Assembly: GCF_002356315.1 (NCBI RefSeq)
Contig: NZ_AP018164.1
Span: forward strand, 3,410,001-3,474,000
Origin: Mycobacterium shigaense
Lineage (GTDB): Bacteria; Actinomycetota; Actinomycetes; Mycobacteriales; Mycobacteriaceae
Direction of reading: 5' to 3'
Length of the DNA: 64,000 bases
Part shown: piece after piece, positions 1 to 9,222 of the stretch
Position numbering within the stretch: the stretch's first letter is position 1
Layout: each line of letters begins with the position of its first letter
The notes under the pieces: generated by a model
Database searches by the model: none
The model's input: only the letters and a program-made list of their open reading frames with translations
What the model was told of the DNA's origin: nothing
Made by a program: the position numbers and the translations under genes

Positions 1-425
1 TGGGCCGCCAGCGCATCGGCTTTGGCGAGTCCGGCCTCGCGCAGCAACGAGCGGCTGAGTCGGTCCAGCCGGCGGGCGGGCTCGCTGCCGCCGCTGGTCT
101 GCAGGATGGCCGCGACCCCGGGTATATCGAGGATCGTTTCCCTTGCGGCGCAGTACAGCTCGATCAGCCGGGCGGCCCACGGGCCGGACGCGGGCACCGG
201 GACTTCCGCCAGCACGGATTCGGCGAGCAGCTCGAACGCGGCCCGCTTTCCCGGGACGTGGTAGTAGACCGAGGGCGCGGCGGCGCCGAGTTCGGCGGCG
301 AGCTCACGCATGGTGACGCAATCCACGCCGACGCGCCGCGCCACGGCGCGCAGGGCGGTCAACACCTCGGAACGGTCGAGTTCGCCGTAGGCGCGCCGGG
401 GCGCGGCCTTGCTCGCGACGACCAT
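1..425 (-). CDS. TetR-family transcriptional regulator (C-terminus beyond window)
   Basis: The reading frame opens at an ATG at 425 and runs off the left edge, so only the first ~141 residues are visible. Residues ~38-60 form a TetR helix-turn-helix (MRELAAELGAAAPSVYYH followed by PGKRAAFELLAE). The remainder should be the ligand-binding domain. It is divergent from the LLM oxidoreductase gene starting at 528, the usual arrangement for a local regulator. The 100 bp between them carry a direct repeat that could be its operator. The family call is firm from the HTH; ligand and targets are unknown. Confidence 0.85.
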   Translation of the reverse strand, partial: MVVASKAAPRRAYGELDRSEVLTALRAVARRVGVDCVTMRELAAELGAAAPSVYYHVPGKRAAFELLAESVLAEVPVPASGPWAARLIELYCAARETILDIPGVAAILQTSGGSEPARRLDRLSRSLLREAGLAKADALAA

Positions 426-434
426 GTCAGACGG

Positions 435-463
435 ATTCGATCGGCGTTCGAAAATATTCGATC
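435..463. promoter_or_regulatory. Direct repeat ATTCGATC x2, possible TetR operator
   Basis: ATTCGATC occurs at 435-442 and again at 456-463, exactly 21 bp apart (two helical turns). A near-palindrome CGAAAATATTCG lies between and overlapping. It sits just upstream of the TetR start (425) and about 65 bp before the oxidoreductase start (528). A regulator site is inferred from position only. Confidence 0.35.
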
Positions 464-527
464 ATCGTTAGAATCTACCCGCTATCGCCCCGTCGCAGTC
501 ATCAGGCGGGTGGGTAAGATCCGCGCA

Positions 528-1394
528 ATGGCAAAGCTGTCGGTCGCGACGCCCGTGGTCACGATGTTTCCGTGGGCCAGCGGCGAGTGGGAGAAAACCG
601 CCTCGATCGAGGACCTGGCCCAGATCGCCGAGGCCGCGGATCGGCTGGGCTATTACCACCTCACCTGCAGCGAGCACATCGCGCTTCCCGCCGTCGAGCA
701 GCAACGGCGGGGCGCACGCTACTGGGATCCGCTGGCGACATTCGGCTATCTGGCCGCACGCACCCGGCGAATCCGGTTGGCCACCAACGTGCTGGTGCTC
801 GCCTACCATCACCCGCTCGAGATCGCCAAGCGATACGGCACCTTGGACACGGTGAGCAACGGCAGGCTCATTCTCGGCGTCGGCGTCGGCAGCCTCAAGG
901 AAGAATTCGAGCTCATCGGCGCTCCCTTCGACGACCGGGGCGCGCGCGCCGACGACGCACTGCGAGCCCTGCGCGCGTCGCTGTCGGCTCCCGAACCCGC
1001 CTACCACGGTGAGTTCTATTCGTTCGAAGGCATGGTCGTCGACCCCTGTGCGGTGCAAGATCATGTTCCCATCTGGATCGGCGGGCACACACTGCGATCG
1101 CTGCGCCGGGCCACAACGCTGGCCGACGGCTGGTCGCCGTTCAACGTGAGCCTGGCGCAGGTGCGAGACTGGTTGGGCCGCTTCGAACTTCGGCCCGACT
1201 TCGAGGTGGTCCTGGGGCCTCCGGCGATGCTGGATCCGATCAGCGAGCCGGAGCGCACGCGCGACGTTCTCGGCGAGACGGCCGAGCATGGTGCCACCAT
1301 TATCAGCGCCGTGTTCCGGCACACGTCGCTGCGGCACTACCTCGAGAACCTGCAGGCGCTCGCCGAATTACATCCTCCCTGCGGTGCAGCGTGA
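528..1394 (+). CDS. LLM class (F420-type) flavin-dependent oxidoreductase
   Basis: A 288-residue luciferase-like monooxygenase fold protein, of the kind that uses F420H2 or FMNH2 in actinobacteria. Family features seen are the early TCSEHIALP segment, the RIRLATNVLVLAYHHPLEIAK barrel strand/helix, the GRLILGVGVGSLKEEFE phosphate-binding loop and PIWIGGHTLRSLRRA near the C-terminal third. The ATG at 528 is chosen because the longer open frame upstream (from 258) runs antisense through the TetR gene. It overlaps the next gene by 4 nt (GTGA), so the two are probably co-translated. Substrate unknown. Confidence 0.85.
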   Translation: MAKLSVATPVVTMFPWASGEWEKTASIEDLAQIAEAADRLGYYHLTCSEHIALPAVEQQRRGARYWDPLATFGYLAARTRRIRLATNVLVLAYHHPLEIAKRYGTLDTVSNGRLILGVGVGSLKEEFELIGAPFDDRGARADDALRALRASLSAPEPAYHGEFYSFEGMVVDPCAVQDHVPIWIGGHTLRSLRRATTLADGWSPFNVSLAQVRDWLGRFELRPDFEVVLGPPAMLDPISEPERTRDVLGETAEHGATIISAVFRHTSLRHYLENLQALAELHPPCGAA

Positions 1395-2128
1395 TTCGTG
1401 TCAGGGCAGGCGTTTTCAGCCTTACCGCGCCCGCTCCGGCCGACGATGACGGCAGTTATCTGCGTTGGCACCTGCTGGATCACATGCCCGAGCAGTATCA
1501 ACTTCCCGGCATCGTGCACGGGTTGCGCTGGATCGCCGACGGCGATTACGTCAAGCATCGCCTGGCGGCGCACGGTCCGCTGGGCGACGTCGGCAACGCC
1601 GTGCACTACCTCGTCGCCGACCCCGTCGAGGAGACCTTCGACGACTTCGTCGCTCTCGGTCGCGAGCTGCGGGAGAACGGTCGCTTCCCCGTCCTGCGGC
1701 CGTCGTTGCAAGTGGCAGGGCTGCGGCTGCTGCAGTGGCGCGCGTCGCCGCGCGCGCTGGTGTCCCCCGAGGTGGTGCCGTTTCGGCCGCACCGCGGCAT
1801 CCTGCTGATCGTCGAGGAGCCCGTCGAGGGCCGCTCCGACGAATGGCTGCAATGGCTGCATGCCGCGCACTATCCGGCGTTGCTTGGCACACCCGGAACC
1901 GCGGGCGCCTGGACATTCGGATCGAGCGCGGGCTGGAGCCGGCTGCCGCGGGGGTGGCGCACCGATCGGCAGTACATCACCGTCGTCTATCTCGACGCCG
2001 ACCCGCTTGCGACCACCGCCGCGTTGGCTCCGCTCATCGAGGAGCGGTGGCGCTCCGGAGCGGTGCGGCCCGTCTTCGCCGGGCCGCTGCGGACGATGAT
2101 CAGCTGGGACGCCTGGTCCGGGCACTAG
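1391..2128 (+). CDS. Hypothetical protein, possible two-half dimeric alpha/beta-barrel
   Basis: A 245-residue protein starting at a GTG that overlaps the stop of the upstream LLM oxidoreductase (GTGA), so translational coupling is likely. No signal peptide or membrane segment is visible. The N-terminal half has a WHLLDHMPEQYQLPGIVHGLRW segment and the C-terminal half a comparable WLQWLHAAHYPALLGTPGTAG segment, each followed by strands. This resembles duplicated EthD/Dabb-like ferredoxin folds, which often accompany small-molecule oxidation genes. That fold assignment is inference; function is not known. Confidence 0.6.
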   Translation: MIRVRAGVFSLTAPAPADDDGSYLRWHLLDHMPEQYQLPGIVHGLRWIADGDYVKHRLAAHGPLGDVGNAVHYLVADPVEETFDDFVALGRELRENGRFPVLRPSLQVAGLRLLQWRASPRALVSPEVVPFRPHRGILLIVEEPVEGRSDEWLQWLHAAHYPALLGTPGTAGAWTFGSSAGWSRLPRGWRTDRQYITVVYLDADPLATTAALAPLIEERWRSGAVRPVFAGPLRTMISWDAWSGH

Positions 2129-2201
2129 GCGATCTGCCCGCCTCACAGCGACAATGCGCGAACCATTGTCTAATTTCGCTTCCCTCTGACACGCTGGCGG
2201 C

Positions 2202-3185
2202 GTGGACATCTTCGCGGAGTGGCAAAGCGGCGCAACCGAACTTCGTTGGCGGTCGACTACCGCCGCCAACGGCGGACAGGAAGTCGGGGTGTTCAGTCGC
2301 CGATGCGGCACACCCGGGGCGCCCGCCCTGGTGTTTGTCCACGGCTTTCCCACGTCGAGCATCGACTTCTTCGCCCTGGCCGGTGAGCTCGGCGCCGAGT
2401 TCGACATCTATCTGCTGGACTTCCCCGGCTACGGATTGTCCGACAAGCCCGCGGAGCCCTACGTCTACTCCCTCTACGACGACGCGCGGCTGCTCGTCCA
2501 CGCGATCACCGACGTGTGGAACCTTGACGAATTCCGCATGCTCACCCACGACCGCGGCAGCAGCGTCGGCATGATCGCGGTGGGCATGCTCGAGGCCCAG
2601 GATCCGCCGGTCGCACCCGTCGACCTCATCGTGACGAACGCCAACATCTACCTTCCGCTGTCGAACCTCACCGCGTTCCAGACCGCGCTGCTCGACCCCG
2701 CGACGGGCCGGGCTACCGCGGCGGCAACCACACCGGAGCTGCTGGCCGCCGGTATGGGCGCCAGCACGTTCATACCGCGGCGGACGCTGGACGACCCGGA
2801 GATCGCCGCGCTGGCCAAGTGCTTCGCCCACAACGACGGGATCCGGGTGCTACCCGACACCATCCAGTATCTGCATGAGCGCGCCGCAGATGAAACCAGT
2901 TGGCTGGAAGCACTTTCCAAAAGCAGCGTCAACACAACCGTGGTATGGGGCGTCCACGACAACGTGGCGCCGTTGCGGGTCCCCAACCACATCTGGCAGG
3001 CGTACCTGAAGGACAAGCCCGGGCGCAACCGCTACTGGGTGGTGCCGGGCGCCGACCACTATCTACAGTGCGACGCCCCGGCACAACTGGCTGAGATCGT
3101 CCGGCTGACGGCGCAGGGCGAGGACATCGCCCTGCAGACGCTCGGGAACCAACCCGAGGGAGCGGTCCTGGTCGACCAAAGCTGA
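2202..3185 (+). CDS. Alpha/beta hydrolase, epoxide hydrolase / haloalkane dehalogenase-like
   Basis: A 327-residue alpha/beta hydrolase. It shows the oxyanion-hole motif HGFPTSS, an aspartate nucleophile elbow (THDRGSSVG, Asp117) instead of serine, and a C-terminal catalytic His (GADHYLQ, His286). An Asp nucleophile points to epoxide hydrolase or dehalogenase chemistry rather than esterase. The start is GTG at 2202. It follows the LLM/hypothetical pair on the same strand after a 73 bp gap. Natural substrate unknown. Confidence 0.75.
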   Translation: MDIFAEWQSGATELRWRSTTAANGGQEVGVFSRRCGTPGAPALVFVHGFPTSSIDFFALAGELGAEFDIYLLDFPGYGLSDKPAEPYVYSLYDDARLLVHAITDVWNLDEFRMLTHDRGSSVGMIAVGMLEAQDPPVAPVDLIVTNANIYLPLSNLTAFQTALLDPATGRATAAATTPELLAAGMGASTFIPRRTLDDPEIAALAKCFAHNDGIRVLPDTIQYLHERAADETSWLEALSKSSVNTTVVWGVHDNVAPLRVPNHIWQAYLKDKPGRNRYWVVPGADHYLQCDAPAQLAEIVRLTAQGEDIALQTLGNQPEGAVLVDQS

Positions 3186-3186
3186 C

Positions 3187-3318
3187 CGCGCCGGTCTCGT
3201 CGGACACCTGGTGTACGGCGCGGTCTTTGCGCCCCACCTCATCACGAAGCTGGGCGGCTGGGTGACCGCGGGCCCCACGGAGCAGCCGTACCCGTACGTA
3301 CCGAACCAACCCAAGTAA
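3187..3318 (+). pseudogene. Possible C-terminal remnant of a small membrane protein
   Basis: The 150 bp between the alpha/beta hydrolase and the convergent LLM gene contain one open frame, ending with TAA at 3316-3318. It reads GLVGHLVYGAVFAPHLI then GGWVTAGPTEQPYPYVPNQPK. The first part looks like a final transmembrane helix. No start codon or ribosome site is evident, and upstream the frame runs into the hydrolase gene. It may be the tail of a lost gene, or chance. Confidence 0.25.
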
Positions 3319-3335
3319 CGGCCCCGTGCTGAGCG

Positions 3336-4310
3336 TCAGCCGAGGGCTTGCGGCAGCACAACTTCGCCGACGCGCTCGAGATACGGCCAGGCGACCTCCG
3401 GCGGCAGCCCGCCACACAGCGGCGACAGATTGAGCACCTGGCCGGCCTTCACCCGCGAAATCGCTTCGGGCACAGAGATGATCACGTGCGACGTACCGGT
3501 CTCGCGCAGCTGGTCGAGGGTGTCGACGTGGCTGAACCCGGCCGTTGTCTCGTCCCCGGGATTCCACGCGGCATAGGTTCGCACGTCGTGCAGCAGGTGC
3601 TCGCCGATCTCTTTCCACGCCCGGTCGACGTCGTCGGCGACGAACACGACCGAGGGCGTGTTGCGATCGGGAAACATCGTCGGCCCGGGCTGGTGGCCGT
3701 GCTCGCGGCAGGCCTCTTCGTAGGCCTCCTGCATGCCCGGCGCGTTCGCGTTGCCCAGCATGCCCAGGCCATAGCGGCCGGCCCGGCGGGCCGCGGCGAC
3801 CGTTCCGCCACCCCACATCATTGCGGGGCCGCCGGGGGTCAGCGGTCGGGGTGTCACGGTGATGCGCCGCCCGTCCTCGACAACGGTCCCGCCGGCGAGC
3901 AGTCGCCGCAGCAGCGAGAGTTTCTCGTCGCAGACGCGGCCTCGCTTCTTGATCGGGACGCCGAAGTGCTCGAACTCCTCGGGCCGATAGCCCAGGGCCA
4001 GGATGTAGGAAGCCCGGCCGTTGCTGATGATGTCGAGGACCGCCATGTCCTCGGCCAGGCGCACCGTTTCGTAGAACGGAAGGATCAGGATCAGGCTCAG
4101 CGCCAGCCGCTGTGTCCGCGAGGCGACGGCCGAGGCCAGCAAGAACGGTGACGGCAGGTAGCCGTCTTCGGAGCCGTGGTGCTCGCAGATGACCGCGGCC
4201 AAACCCCCATGTCGCTCGGCCCAGGCGGACATTTCAGGTGCCGCGGCATAAAGATCGGTTGGGGCCGCGGCCCATTCAGGATCGCGCATGTCGAAGCGCA
4301 GCGTGTACAC
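3336..4310 (-). CDS. LLM class flavin-dependent oxidoreductase
   Basis: A 324-residue luciferase-like monooxygenase, about the usual length. Recognisable parts are the N-terminal FDMRDPEW strand, CEHHGSEDGY, the RLALSLILILPFYETVRLAED barrel segment, the ISNGRASYILALGYRPEEFEHFG phosphate-binding region, and PAMMWGGGTVAAARRAGRYG. It lies convergent to the alpha/beta hydrolase at 2202. It is a different subfamily from the LLM gene at 528, with His-His in the active-site strand and a longer C-terminus. Substrate unknown. Confidence 0.85.
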   Translation of the reverse strand: MYTLRFDMRDPEWAAAPTDLYAAAPEMSAWAERHGGLAAVICEHHGSEDGYLPSPFLLASAVASRTQRLALSLILILPFYETVRLAEDMAVLDIISNGRASYILALGYRPEEFEHFGVPIKKRGRVCDEKLSLLRRLLAGGTVVEDGRRITVTPRPLTPGGPAMMWGGGTVAAARRAGRYGLGMLGNANAPGMQEAYEEACREHGHQPGPTMFPDRNTPSVVFVADDVDRAWKEIGEHLLHDVRTYAAWNPGDETTAGFSHVDTLDQLRETGTSHVIISVPEAISRVKAGQVLNLSPLCGGLPPEVAWPYLERVGEVVLPQALG

Positions 4311-4380
4311 GGCTAACTCCTAGCAGGGCTAATCGTTGTGCTGCACGTTACACGCTCAGTCGAAGGCGTAAAGCGGAAGT

Positions 4381-4677
4381 GTGGTCGAGTTGTCGCTCAG
4401 AGCCGGGCAAAACGGCGGCCGACCCTCGCACCGCGTCCAGTTCAGTGGCGACCCCGACATCGATTGCTCCCTGGCGGCGACGCTGAAGGATCCCGAGAAG
4501 GCCGGTGTCGGCGGCATGACGTCCGGAGCGGGTGCCATGGTCGCCACCGCGATGCGGGTCGTGAACGCGGCGCCGTACCTCGCTGCCGCCGAGCCGGGCC
4601 TGTCGAGCTCGGTGGACCTGCCGTTGACCATCCCCCTAGGGCGCGTTTGTCGGTTGAGTCCTAGTCTGCGGGGGTGA
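4381..4677 (+). pseudogene. Remnant: C-terminus of a diaminopentanoate-dehydrogenase / DapB-like reductase
   Basis: This 98-codon frame has a stop immediately upstream (4369) and ends overlapping the start of the next gene. Its middle (residues ~25-85) reads like the C-terminal domain of the actinobacterial dihydrodipicolinate-reductase-like / 2,4-diaminopentanoate dehydrogenase family: MTSGAGAMVATAMRVVNA followed by SSVDLPLTIP. The ~250-residue NAD-binding part is missing, so it is read as a truncated remnant. It fills the 364 bp spacer between the LLM gene and the MalY gene. Confidence 0.4.
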
Positions 4678-5876
4678 CGCCGAATCCACTCGAGGAACTC
4701 ACGTGGGCGCAGCTGCGGCGGCGCACCAGCATGAAGTGGCGCACACATCCCGCTGACGTCTTGCCGCTGTGGGTCGCCGAGATGGACGTCAACCTGCCAC
4801 CGACCGTCGCGGATGCGTTGCGCCGTGCGATCGACATCGGCGACACCGGTTATCCGTCGGGCACCGGCCTGGCCGAGGCGGTCGGCGAATTCGCTTCGCG
4901 GCGTTGGCAATGGCACGATCTCGAGGTCGGCCACACCGCGCTGGTACCCGACGTCATGCTCGGCGTCGTGGAGACGCTGCGTCTGGTCACCGACCGCGGC
5001 GATGCCGTCGTCGTCAACCCGCCCGTCTACGCCCCCTTCTACGCCTTCGTGTCGCACGACGGTCGGCGAGTAATCGAGGCGCCGCTCGACGTCAACGGCC
5101 GAATTGATCTGGACACGCTGGAGGATGCCTTCAGCCGCGCGCGTGCGGCCGGTGGGAAAATCGCCTACCTGCTGTGCAATCCGCACAACCCGACTGGGAC
5201 GGTACACACCGCCGACGAATTGCGCGGCGTCGCCGAGCGGGCGCGCCGGTTCGGTGTCCGGGTGGTGTCCGACGAGATCCATGCGCCCGTCGTCCTGCCG
5301 GGGTCGCGGTTCACCCCGTACCTGACCGTCCCCGGCGGCGAGGATGCATTGGCGCTGACCTCGGCGTCGAAAGCCTGGAACCTGTCCGGGCTGAAGGCGG
5401 CCCTGGCCATCGCCGGTCCCGAGGCGGCCGCGGATCTGGACAGGATGCCCGAAGAGGTCAGCCACGGACCCAGCCACCTGGGGGTCATCGCGCACACCGA
5501 GGCGTTCACCAGCGGCGACGAGTGGCTCGAGGCGCTGCTCACCGGGCTCGACGCCAACCGCGCGTTGCTGGGCGATCTGCTGGCCGAGCACCTACCGGGC
5601 GTGAAATATGAACGGCCGCAAGGGACTTACCTCGCCTGGCTGGATTGTCGCCGGCTCGGTTTCGACGAAGCGGCCGTCGACGGCCCTGCCGTGGTGGCGG
5701 ATATGTCGGGGCCGGCGCTGTGGTTCCTCGACCGTGCCCGTGTCGCGCTGAGCTCCGGTCACGTGTTCGGCACCGGCGGAGCCGGGCACGCGCGCTTGAA
5801 CTTCGCTACGTCGCAGGCGATTCTGACCGAGGCTGTGTCCCGGATGGGACACGCGCTCAAAGCAATGGCCGGTTAG
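4674..5876 (+). CDS. MalY/PatB-type aminotransferase (C-S beta-lyase), class I/II PLP enzyme
   Basis: A 400-residue PLP enzyme of aspartate aminotransferase fold I in the MalY/PatB branch, which typically acts as a cystathionine or cysteine-conjugate beta-lyase. Seen are [12 protein letters not shown] near the N-terminus, [11 protein letters not shown] (cofactor loop), [11 protein letters not shown], and the Schiff-base lysine in [10 protein letters not shown] (Lys233). The start is GTG at 4674. It is convergent with the DUF2652 gene ending at 5895. With the dehalogenase and htpG further on it recalls M. tuberculosis Rv2294-Rv2299c. Confidence 0.85.
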   Translation: MTPNPLEELTWAQLRRRTSMKWRTHPADVLPLWVAEMDVNLPPTVADALRRAIDIGDTGYPSGTGLAEAVGEFASRRWQWHDLEVGHTALVPDVMLGVVETLRLVTDRGDAVVVNPPVYAPFYAFVSHDGRRVIEAPLDVNGRIDLDTLEDAFSRARAAGGKIAYLLCNPHNPTGTVHTADELRGVAERARRFGVRVVSDEIHAPVVLPGSRFTPYLTVPGGEDALALTSASKAWNLSGLKAALAIAGPEAAADLDRMPEEVSHGPSHLGVIAHTEAFTSGDEWLEALLTGLDANRALLGDLLAEHLPGVKYERPQGTYLAWLDCRRLGFDEAAVDGPAVVADMSGPALWFLDRARVALSSGHVFGTGGAGHARLNFATSQAILTEAVSRMGHALKAMAG

Positions 5877-5894
5877 CCTGCCGTGCAAGGTCAT

Positions 5895-6626
5895 TCAGCT
5901 GGGCAACAGTTCCTCGGTGCCGCGACCCAGATTGCGAAAGCCCTCGGCAGGCCTTTTGAAGCCCAAGATGAACGGCAACGAATTCAATTCATACTGCGCG
6001 AACTTGCTCAGCCGACCGATGCGACCGCGTTCAGGCGCCAGCGGCGGTACCTCGGAGGCGGTCAGATCGATGTAGTGGGTCGAGGTTTCCCCGATGCCCT
6101 CGAAATCGTGCGTCAACGGTTGGCACAGCTGGCGCACCGAGTCGTCCAGGCCGTGCGCAACGACGTCGGTCATCAGCACGTACTCCGAGACGGGCACCAT
6201 GTTCTTGAGCATGCGATGCACCAGGATGACGTCCAGACTGGCCAGCTTGCGCTGGCGCTTGATCTTCTGCTCGGCCACCTCGCCCTCGTGAGCGACGAAT
6301 TTGAGCGTCAGGTTGTCCAGCTGCACACAACAATCGCATTCGCAGCCGAAGTCTTTCTTGATCTGCTGGCGCCGCGCGAGGAAGGACCGGCGCATCTGTG
6401 ATAACCGGTCGCAGACCAGCGCTTTGGCATCGCCGTCGGGCTCCCAGAAGAAAACGGCGTCGCCCTCGAGTTCGGCCACTTTGAGGCCCTTGCCGGCTTC
6501 GATGACGGATTCCAGCAGCTCGGCCACGGCCAGCTGAGCGTGGGCTAGGTGCATCCGGTTCCAGTTCATGTAGTGCGTGTATCCGCTGATGTCCGCGATC
6601 AGCAGGACGGCGCGCCGGATGGCCAT
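5895..6626 (-). CDS. DUF2652 protein, class III cyclase-like
   Basis: A 243-residue soluble protein. The N-terminus [13 protein letters not shown] carries the metal-binding Asp/Ser/Gly strand of class III nucleotide cyclases. [13 protein letters not shown] matches the second metal-binding hairpin (E-G-D). A cysteine cluster CECDCC follows at ~115-120, which is unusual and may bind metal. Cyclase activity is not assured in DUF2652 proteins, and I do not see the full set of substrate-specifying residues. It is divergent from the haloalkane dehalogenase at 6740, sharing ~110 bp. Confidence 0.7.
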   Translation of the reverse strand: MAIRRAVLLIADISGYTHYMNWNRMHLAHAQLAVAELLESVIEAGKGLKVAELEGDAVFFWEPDGDAKALVCDRLSQMRRSFLARRQQIKKDFGCECDCCVQLDNLTLKFVAHEGEVAEQKIKRQRKLASLDVILVHRMLKNMVPVSEYVLMTDVVAHGLDDSVRQLCQPLTHDFEGIGETSTHYIDLTASEVPPLAPERGRIGRLSKFAQYELNSLPFILGFKRPAEGFRNLGRGTEELLPS

Positions 6627-6739
6627 AAGTTCGCTATTTTAGTTGCCTGCCTTGGAGCACCCAACGAAATCTCGTACTGGACGAAGGCCCGTTTCGGAGA
6701 GAGGCTTGCAGAGGTGCCAGTTCACTGGAGGAGCTACGT

Positions 6740-7645
6740 ATGCATGTGCTGCGAACCCCAGACTCCCGATTCGAGAACTTGGAAGGCTATCCGTTCGTAG
6801 CGAACTACCTCGACGTTTCGGCGAGCGACACCCAGCCGCTACGCATGCATTTTCTGGACGAGGGTCCCGTCGACGGACCGCCGATCGTGCTGCTGCACGG
6901 CGAACCCACCTGGAGCTATCTGTACCGCACCATGATTCCGCTGCTGGCGGAGTCGGGCTATCGCGTGCTCGCGCCCGACCTGATCGGGTTCGGCCGCTCC
7001 GACAAGCCCGCCCGGATCGCGGATTACACCTATCTGCGCCACGTCGAATGGGTGACGTCGTGGTTTGAGCGGCTCAAGCTGAGGGACGTCACGCTATTCG
7101 TGCAGGACTGGGGATCGCTGATCGGCCTGCGAATCGCCGCCGAGCACAGCGACCGGGTCGGGCGGCTGGTGGTGGCCAACGGTGCCCTTCCTGCGGGCCA
7201 ACAGCGTCCGTCTCCCGGCTTCCTCGCCTGGCGGGCTTTCGCCCGCTACTCCCCAGTGCTGCCCGCGGGCCTGATCGTCGCGGGCGGCACGGTTCGTCGG
7301 GTGCCGCCGAAGGTGCGGGCCGGCTACGACGCGCCCTTTCCGGACAAGACGTATCAAGCCGGCGCCCGGGCGTTCCCGCAGTTGGTGCCGACCTCCCCGA
7401 CCGATCCGGCGATCCCGGCCAACCGTGCCGCGTGGCGGGCCCTGGGACAGTGGGAGAAACCCTTGCTCGCCATCTTCGGAGATCGCGATCCCATTCTTGG
7501 CCGCGCCGACGCGGCCCTGATCAAACATGTCCCGGGCGCGGCGGGCCAACCGCACGCCCGCATCCGCGCCAGCCACTTCATTCAGGAAGACAGCGGGCCG
7601 GAACTGGCCGAGCGCGTGCTGTCGTGGCAGAAGGCGGTCCTTTGA
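6740..7645 (+). CDS. dhmA: Haloalkane dehalogenase (HLD-I type)
   Basis: A 301-residue alpha/beta hydrolase that hydrolyses carbon-halogen bonds through an alkyl-enzyme ester. The motif [11 protein letters not shown] matches the DhlA-like HLD-I group. The nucleophile is Asp123 in FVQDWGS, whose neighbouring Trp is a halide-stabilising residue. The catalytic acid is Asp250 in FGDRDPIL and the base His279 in [16 protein letters not shown] ribosome site precedes the ATG. The stop abuts the convergent amidohydrolase gene (7645/7646). Probably orthologous to M. tuberculosis Rv2296. The physiological substrate in mycobacteria is unclear. Confidence 0.9.
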   Translation: MHVLRTPDSRFENLEGYPFVANYLDVSASDTQPLRMHFLDEGPVDGPPIVLLHGEPTWSYLYRTMIPLLAESGYRVLAPDLIGFGRSDKPARIADYTYLRHVEWVTSWFERLKLRDVTLFVQDWGSLIGLRIAAEHSDRVGRLVVANGALPAGQQRPSPGFLAWRAFARYSPVLPAGLIVAGGTVRRVPPKVRAGYDAPFPDKTYQAGARAFPQLVPTSPTDPAIPANRAAWRALGQWEKPLLAIFGDRDPILGRADAALIKHVPGAAGQPHARIRASHFIQEDSGPELAERVLSWQKAVL

Positions 7646-8701
7646 TCACCGGGTGTTGATCAGCCGCACGGCACCGCGCACGACGGCCCTGCTCACCGCG
7701 TGGCGCACGTGGTCGATCGCCGATCCGGTAGCCGGCGGCGGCGTCCCGCCGAGACGCGGGAACAGGGCGAGGGCGTTGCCGCGCTCGATCGCAGCGCGGC
7801 CCTGCGCGTCCAGACCGGCGTAGGTTTCCAGGCCCGCGGCGAACAGCTTGCCGGCCGCGACCGGCGCAAAGGGCCAGTCCGAACCGAACGTCACGTGCCC
7901 AGGTTTCGCGAATGCGAGCAGGCTGGGGAGTGCGGCAGCACTCGAGGACAGCGCGGTGTCGAAGTAGAAGCTCGCGAAGTCGTCCAAGACGTCGGCCAGG
8001 CTGCGTCCGGTGTCTGCCATGATCGTGACCGCCATCCGGTGCGACGCATACGGTACGAACCCGCCCGCGTGACTGAGAATGAATTTGACGTTGGGATATC
8101 TGCTGCAAATGCGATTGCGGACAAGCAAATACGCCGCGCGGGTGGTGTCGAGCAGGAAGTCGGCGGCGAAGGGCGCGATGCCGTCGACCGCGGGACCGGG
8201 CAGGACGGCCGGGTGGATGAACACCACCGCCGACCGTGCGTCCAGGGCGGCGAACACGTCGTCTTGCCCGTCCTGGCCGAGGTATACCCCGCCGTTGTTG
8301 GCGAGCAGCACAACTCCGTCGGCGTTCAAATCATCGAGGGCCCTGGCGATCTCGTCGACAGACTCCTCGACATTCGGCAGGGCGACGGTGGCGAAGAAGC
8401 CGAATCGATCACGTTGGGCAGCAACAACTTCGGCGAGATAATCGTTGATGTCGCGGGCGAGCGAGCCAGCGTCGGCGGGTTTCGGCAGGAACGCGGTGCC
8501 CGGCATCGAGACCGACAGTATCGCCGTGCCGACGTCGAGTTCGGCCATCGTCGCCAGCGAAGCCTCCGGGCTCCACTCGGGCAGCGCGCGGCCACCGGCT
8601 CCGTCAATGCGCGACTTTACTAACAAGCCTCGATAGAACGAGGGAATGGCGTGGTGGTGCGTATCGATGCGCAGCGTCGTGACCCCTTGGGTTGTCGGCA
8701 A
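7646..8701 (-). CDS. Amidohydrolase family protein (ACMSD / decarboxylase-like)
   Basis: A 351-residue TIM-barrel metal hydrolase of the amidohydrolase_2 family, which includes ACMSD and 6-methylsalicylate-type decarboxylases. The first strand carries the metal-binding DTHHHAIP motif. VVFIHPAVLPG holds the third metal His, FILSHAGGFVPY the fourth and TFGSDWPFAP the catalytic Asp. The only start that keeps the N-terminal strand is TTG at 8701, so the start is uncertain by a few codons. Stop-to-stop convergent with the dehalogenase. Reaction unknown. Confidence 0.8.
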   Translation of the reverse strand: MPTTQGVTTLRIDTHHHAIPSFYRGLLVKSRIDGAGGRALPEWSPEASLATMAELDVGTAILSVSMPGTAFLPKPADAGSLARDINDYLAEVVAAQRDRFGFFATVALPNVEESVDEIARALDDLNADGVVLLANNGGVYLGQDGQDDVFAALDARSAVVFIHPAVLPGPAVDGIAPFAADFLLDTTRAAYLLVRNRICSRYPNVKFILSHAGGFVPYASHRMAVTIMADTGRSLADVLDDFASFYFDTALSSSAAALPSLLAFAKPGHVTFGSDWPFAPVAAGKLFAAGLETYAGLDAQGRAAIERGNALALFPRLGGTPPPATGSAIDHVRHAVSRAVVRGAVRLINTR

Positions 8702-8718
8702 TCGAAGATCTTAACGGA

Positions 8719-9210
8719 ATGCCGGATTCGCTGGTCGTCGCCCGATTCGAGTGCGACGATCAGCGCATGGACATGATGGCGATGGGCCTGATGGGCACGG
8801 TCGTGGGCGCGTCCGCTGTGGGTATCGCGGGAATTGCCAAGTCGGCCACCGATACGTTGCTCCCGGGGATGGTGGGCAGCTCCCACAACAGGCATCAGAC
8901 GCGGATCCACCTGCACACGCGGCGCTGCGACACCGTCCACCACTGGCGAAACGGCCTGGCGCAGGCGCGCGACGTCTACCGCCGATGGGAGGGCGGGCCG
9001 CGCACCGACGGCCCACCGAACGTCGTCGGCGACGAATGGTTCGAGGGCTTGCGTCCGAACCTGTCCGCCACCGGCGACGCCGCGAAATTCCGGACTGCTC
9101 ACGAAGTCCACTGCGACAACCCGACTCTCACGCTGCTCTCGCTCGAGATCGGCCGCATCGAAAAGGAATGGGCCGACGAGGTCAAGGGCCGCAGGCGTCG
9201 CCGGCGCTAA
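8719..9210 (+). CDS. Conserved-looking hypothetical protein with N-terminal hydrophobic stretch
   Basis: A 163-residue protein of unknown function. After ~16 polar residues comes a Met/Gly-rich hydrophobic stretch (MDMMAMGLMGTVVGAS), then a basic, His-containing soluble part and a very basic C-terminus (GRRRRRR). ATG 8719 is chosen. TTG 8692 would overlap the divergent amidohydrolase start, and ATG 8767 would begin exactly at the hydrophobic stretch. It is convergent with cysQ. No family recognised. Confidence 0.55.
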   Translation: MPDSLVVARFECDDQRMDMMAMGLMGTVVGASAVGIAGIAKSATDTLLPGMVGSSHNRHQTRIHLHTRRCDTVHHWRNGLAQARDVYRRWEGGPRTDGPPNVVGDEWFEGLRPNLSATGDAAKFRTAHEVHCDNPTLTLLSLEIGRIEKEWADEVKGRRRRRR

Positions 9211-9222
9211 CCTCTGGGCGTC

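Noticed and set aside
4356..5591. A 411-codon antisense frame over the MalY gene and spacer.
   Set aside because: No motifs, and it is opposite a well-supported PLP enzyme.
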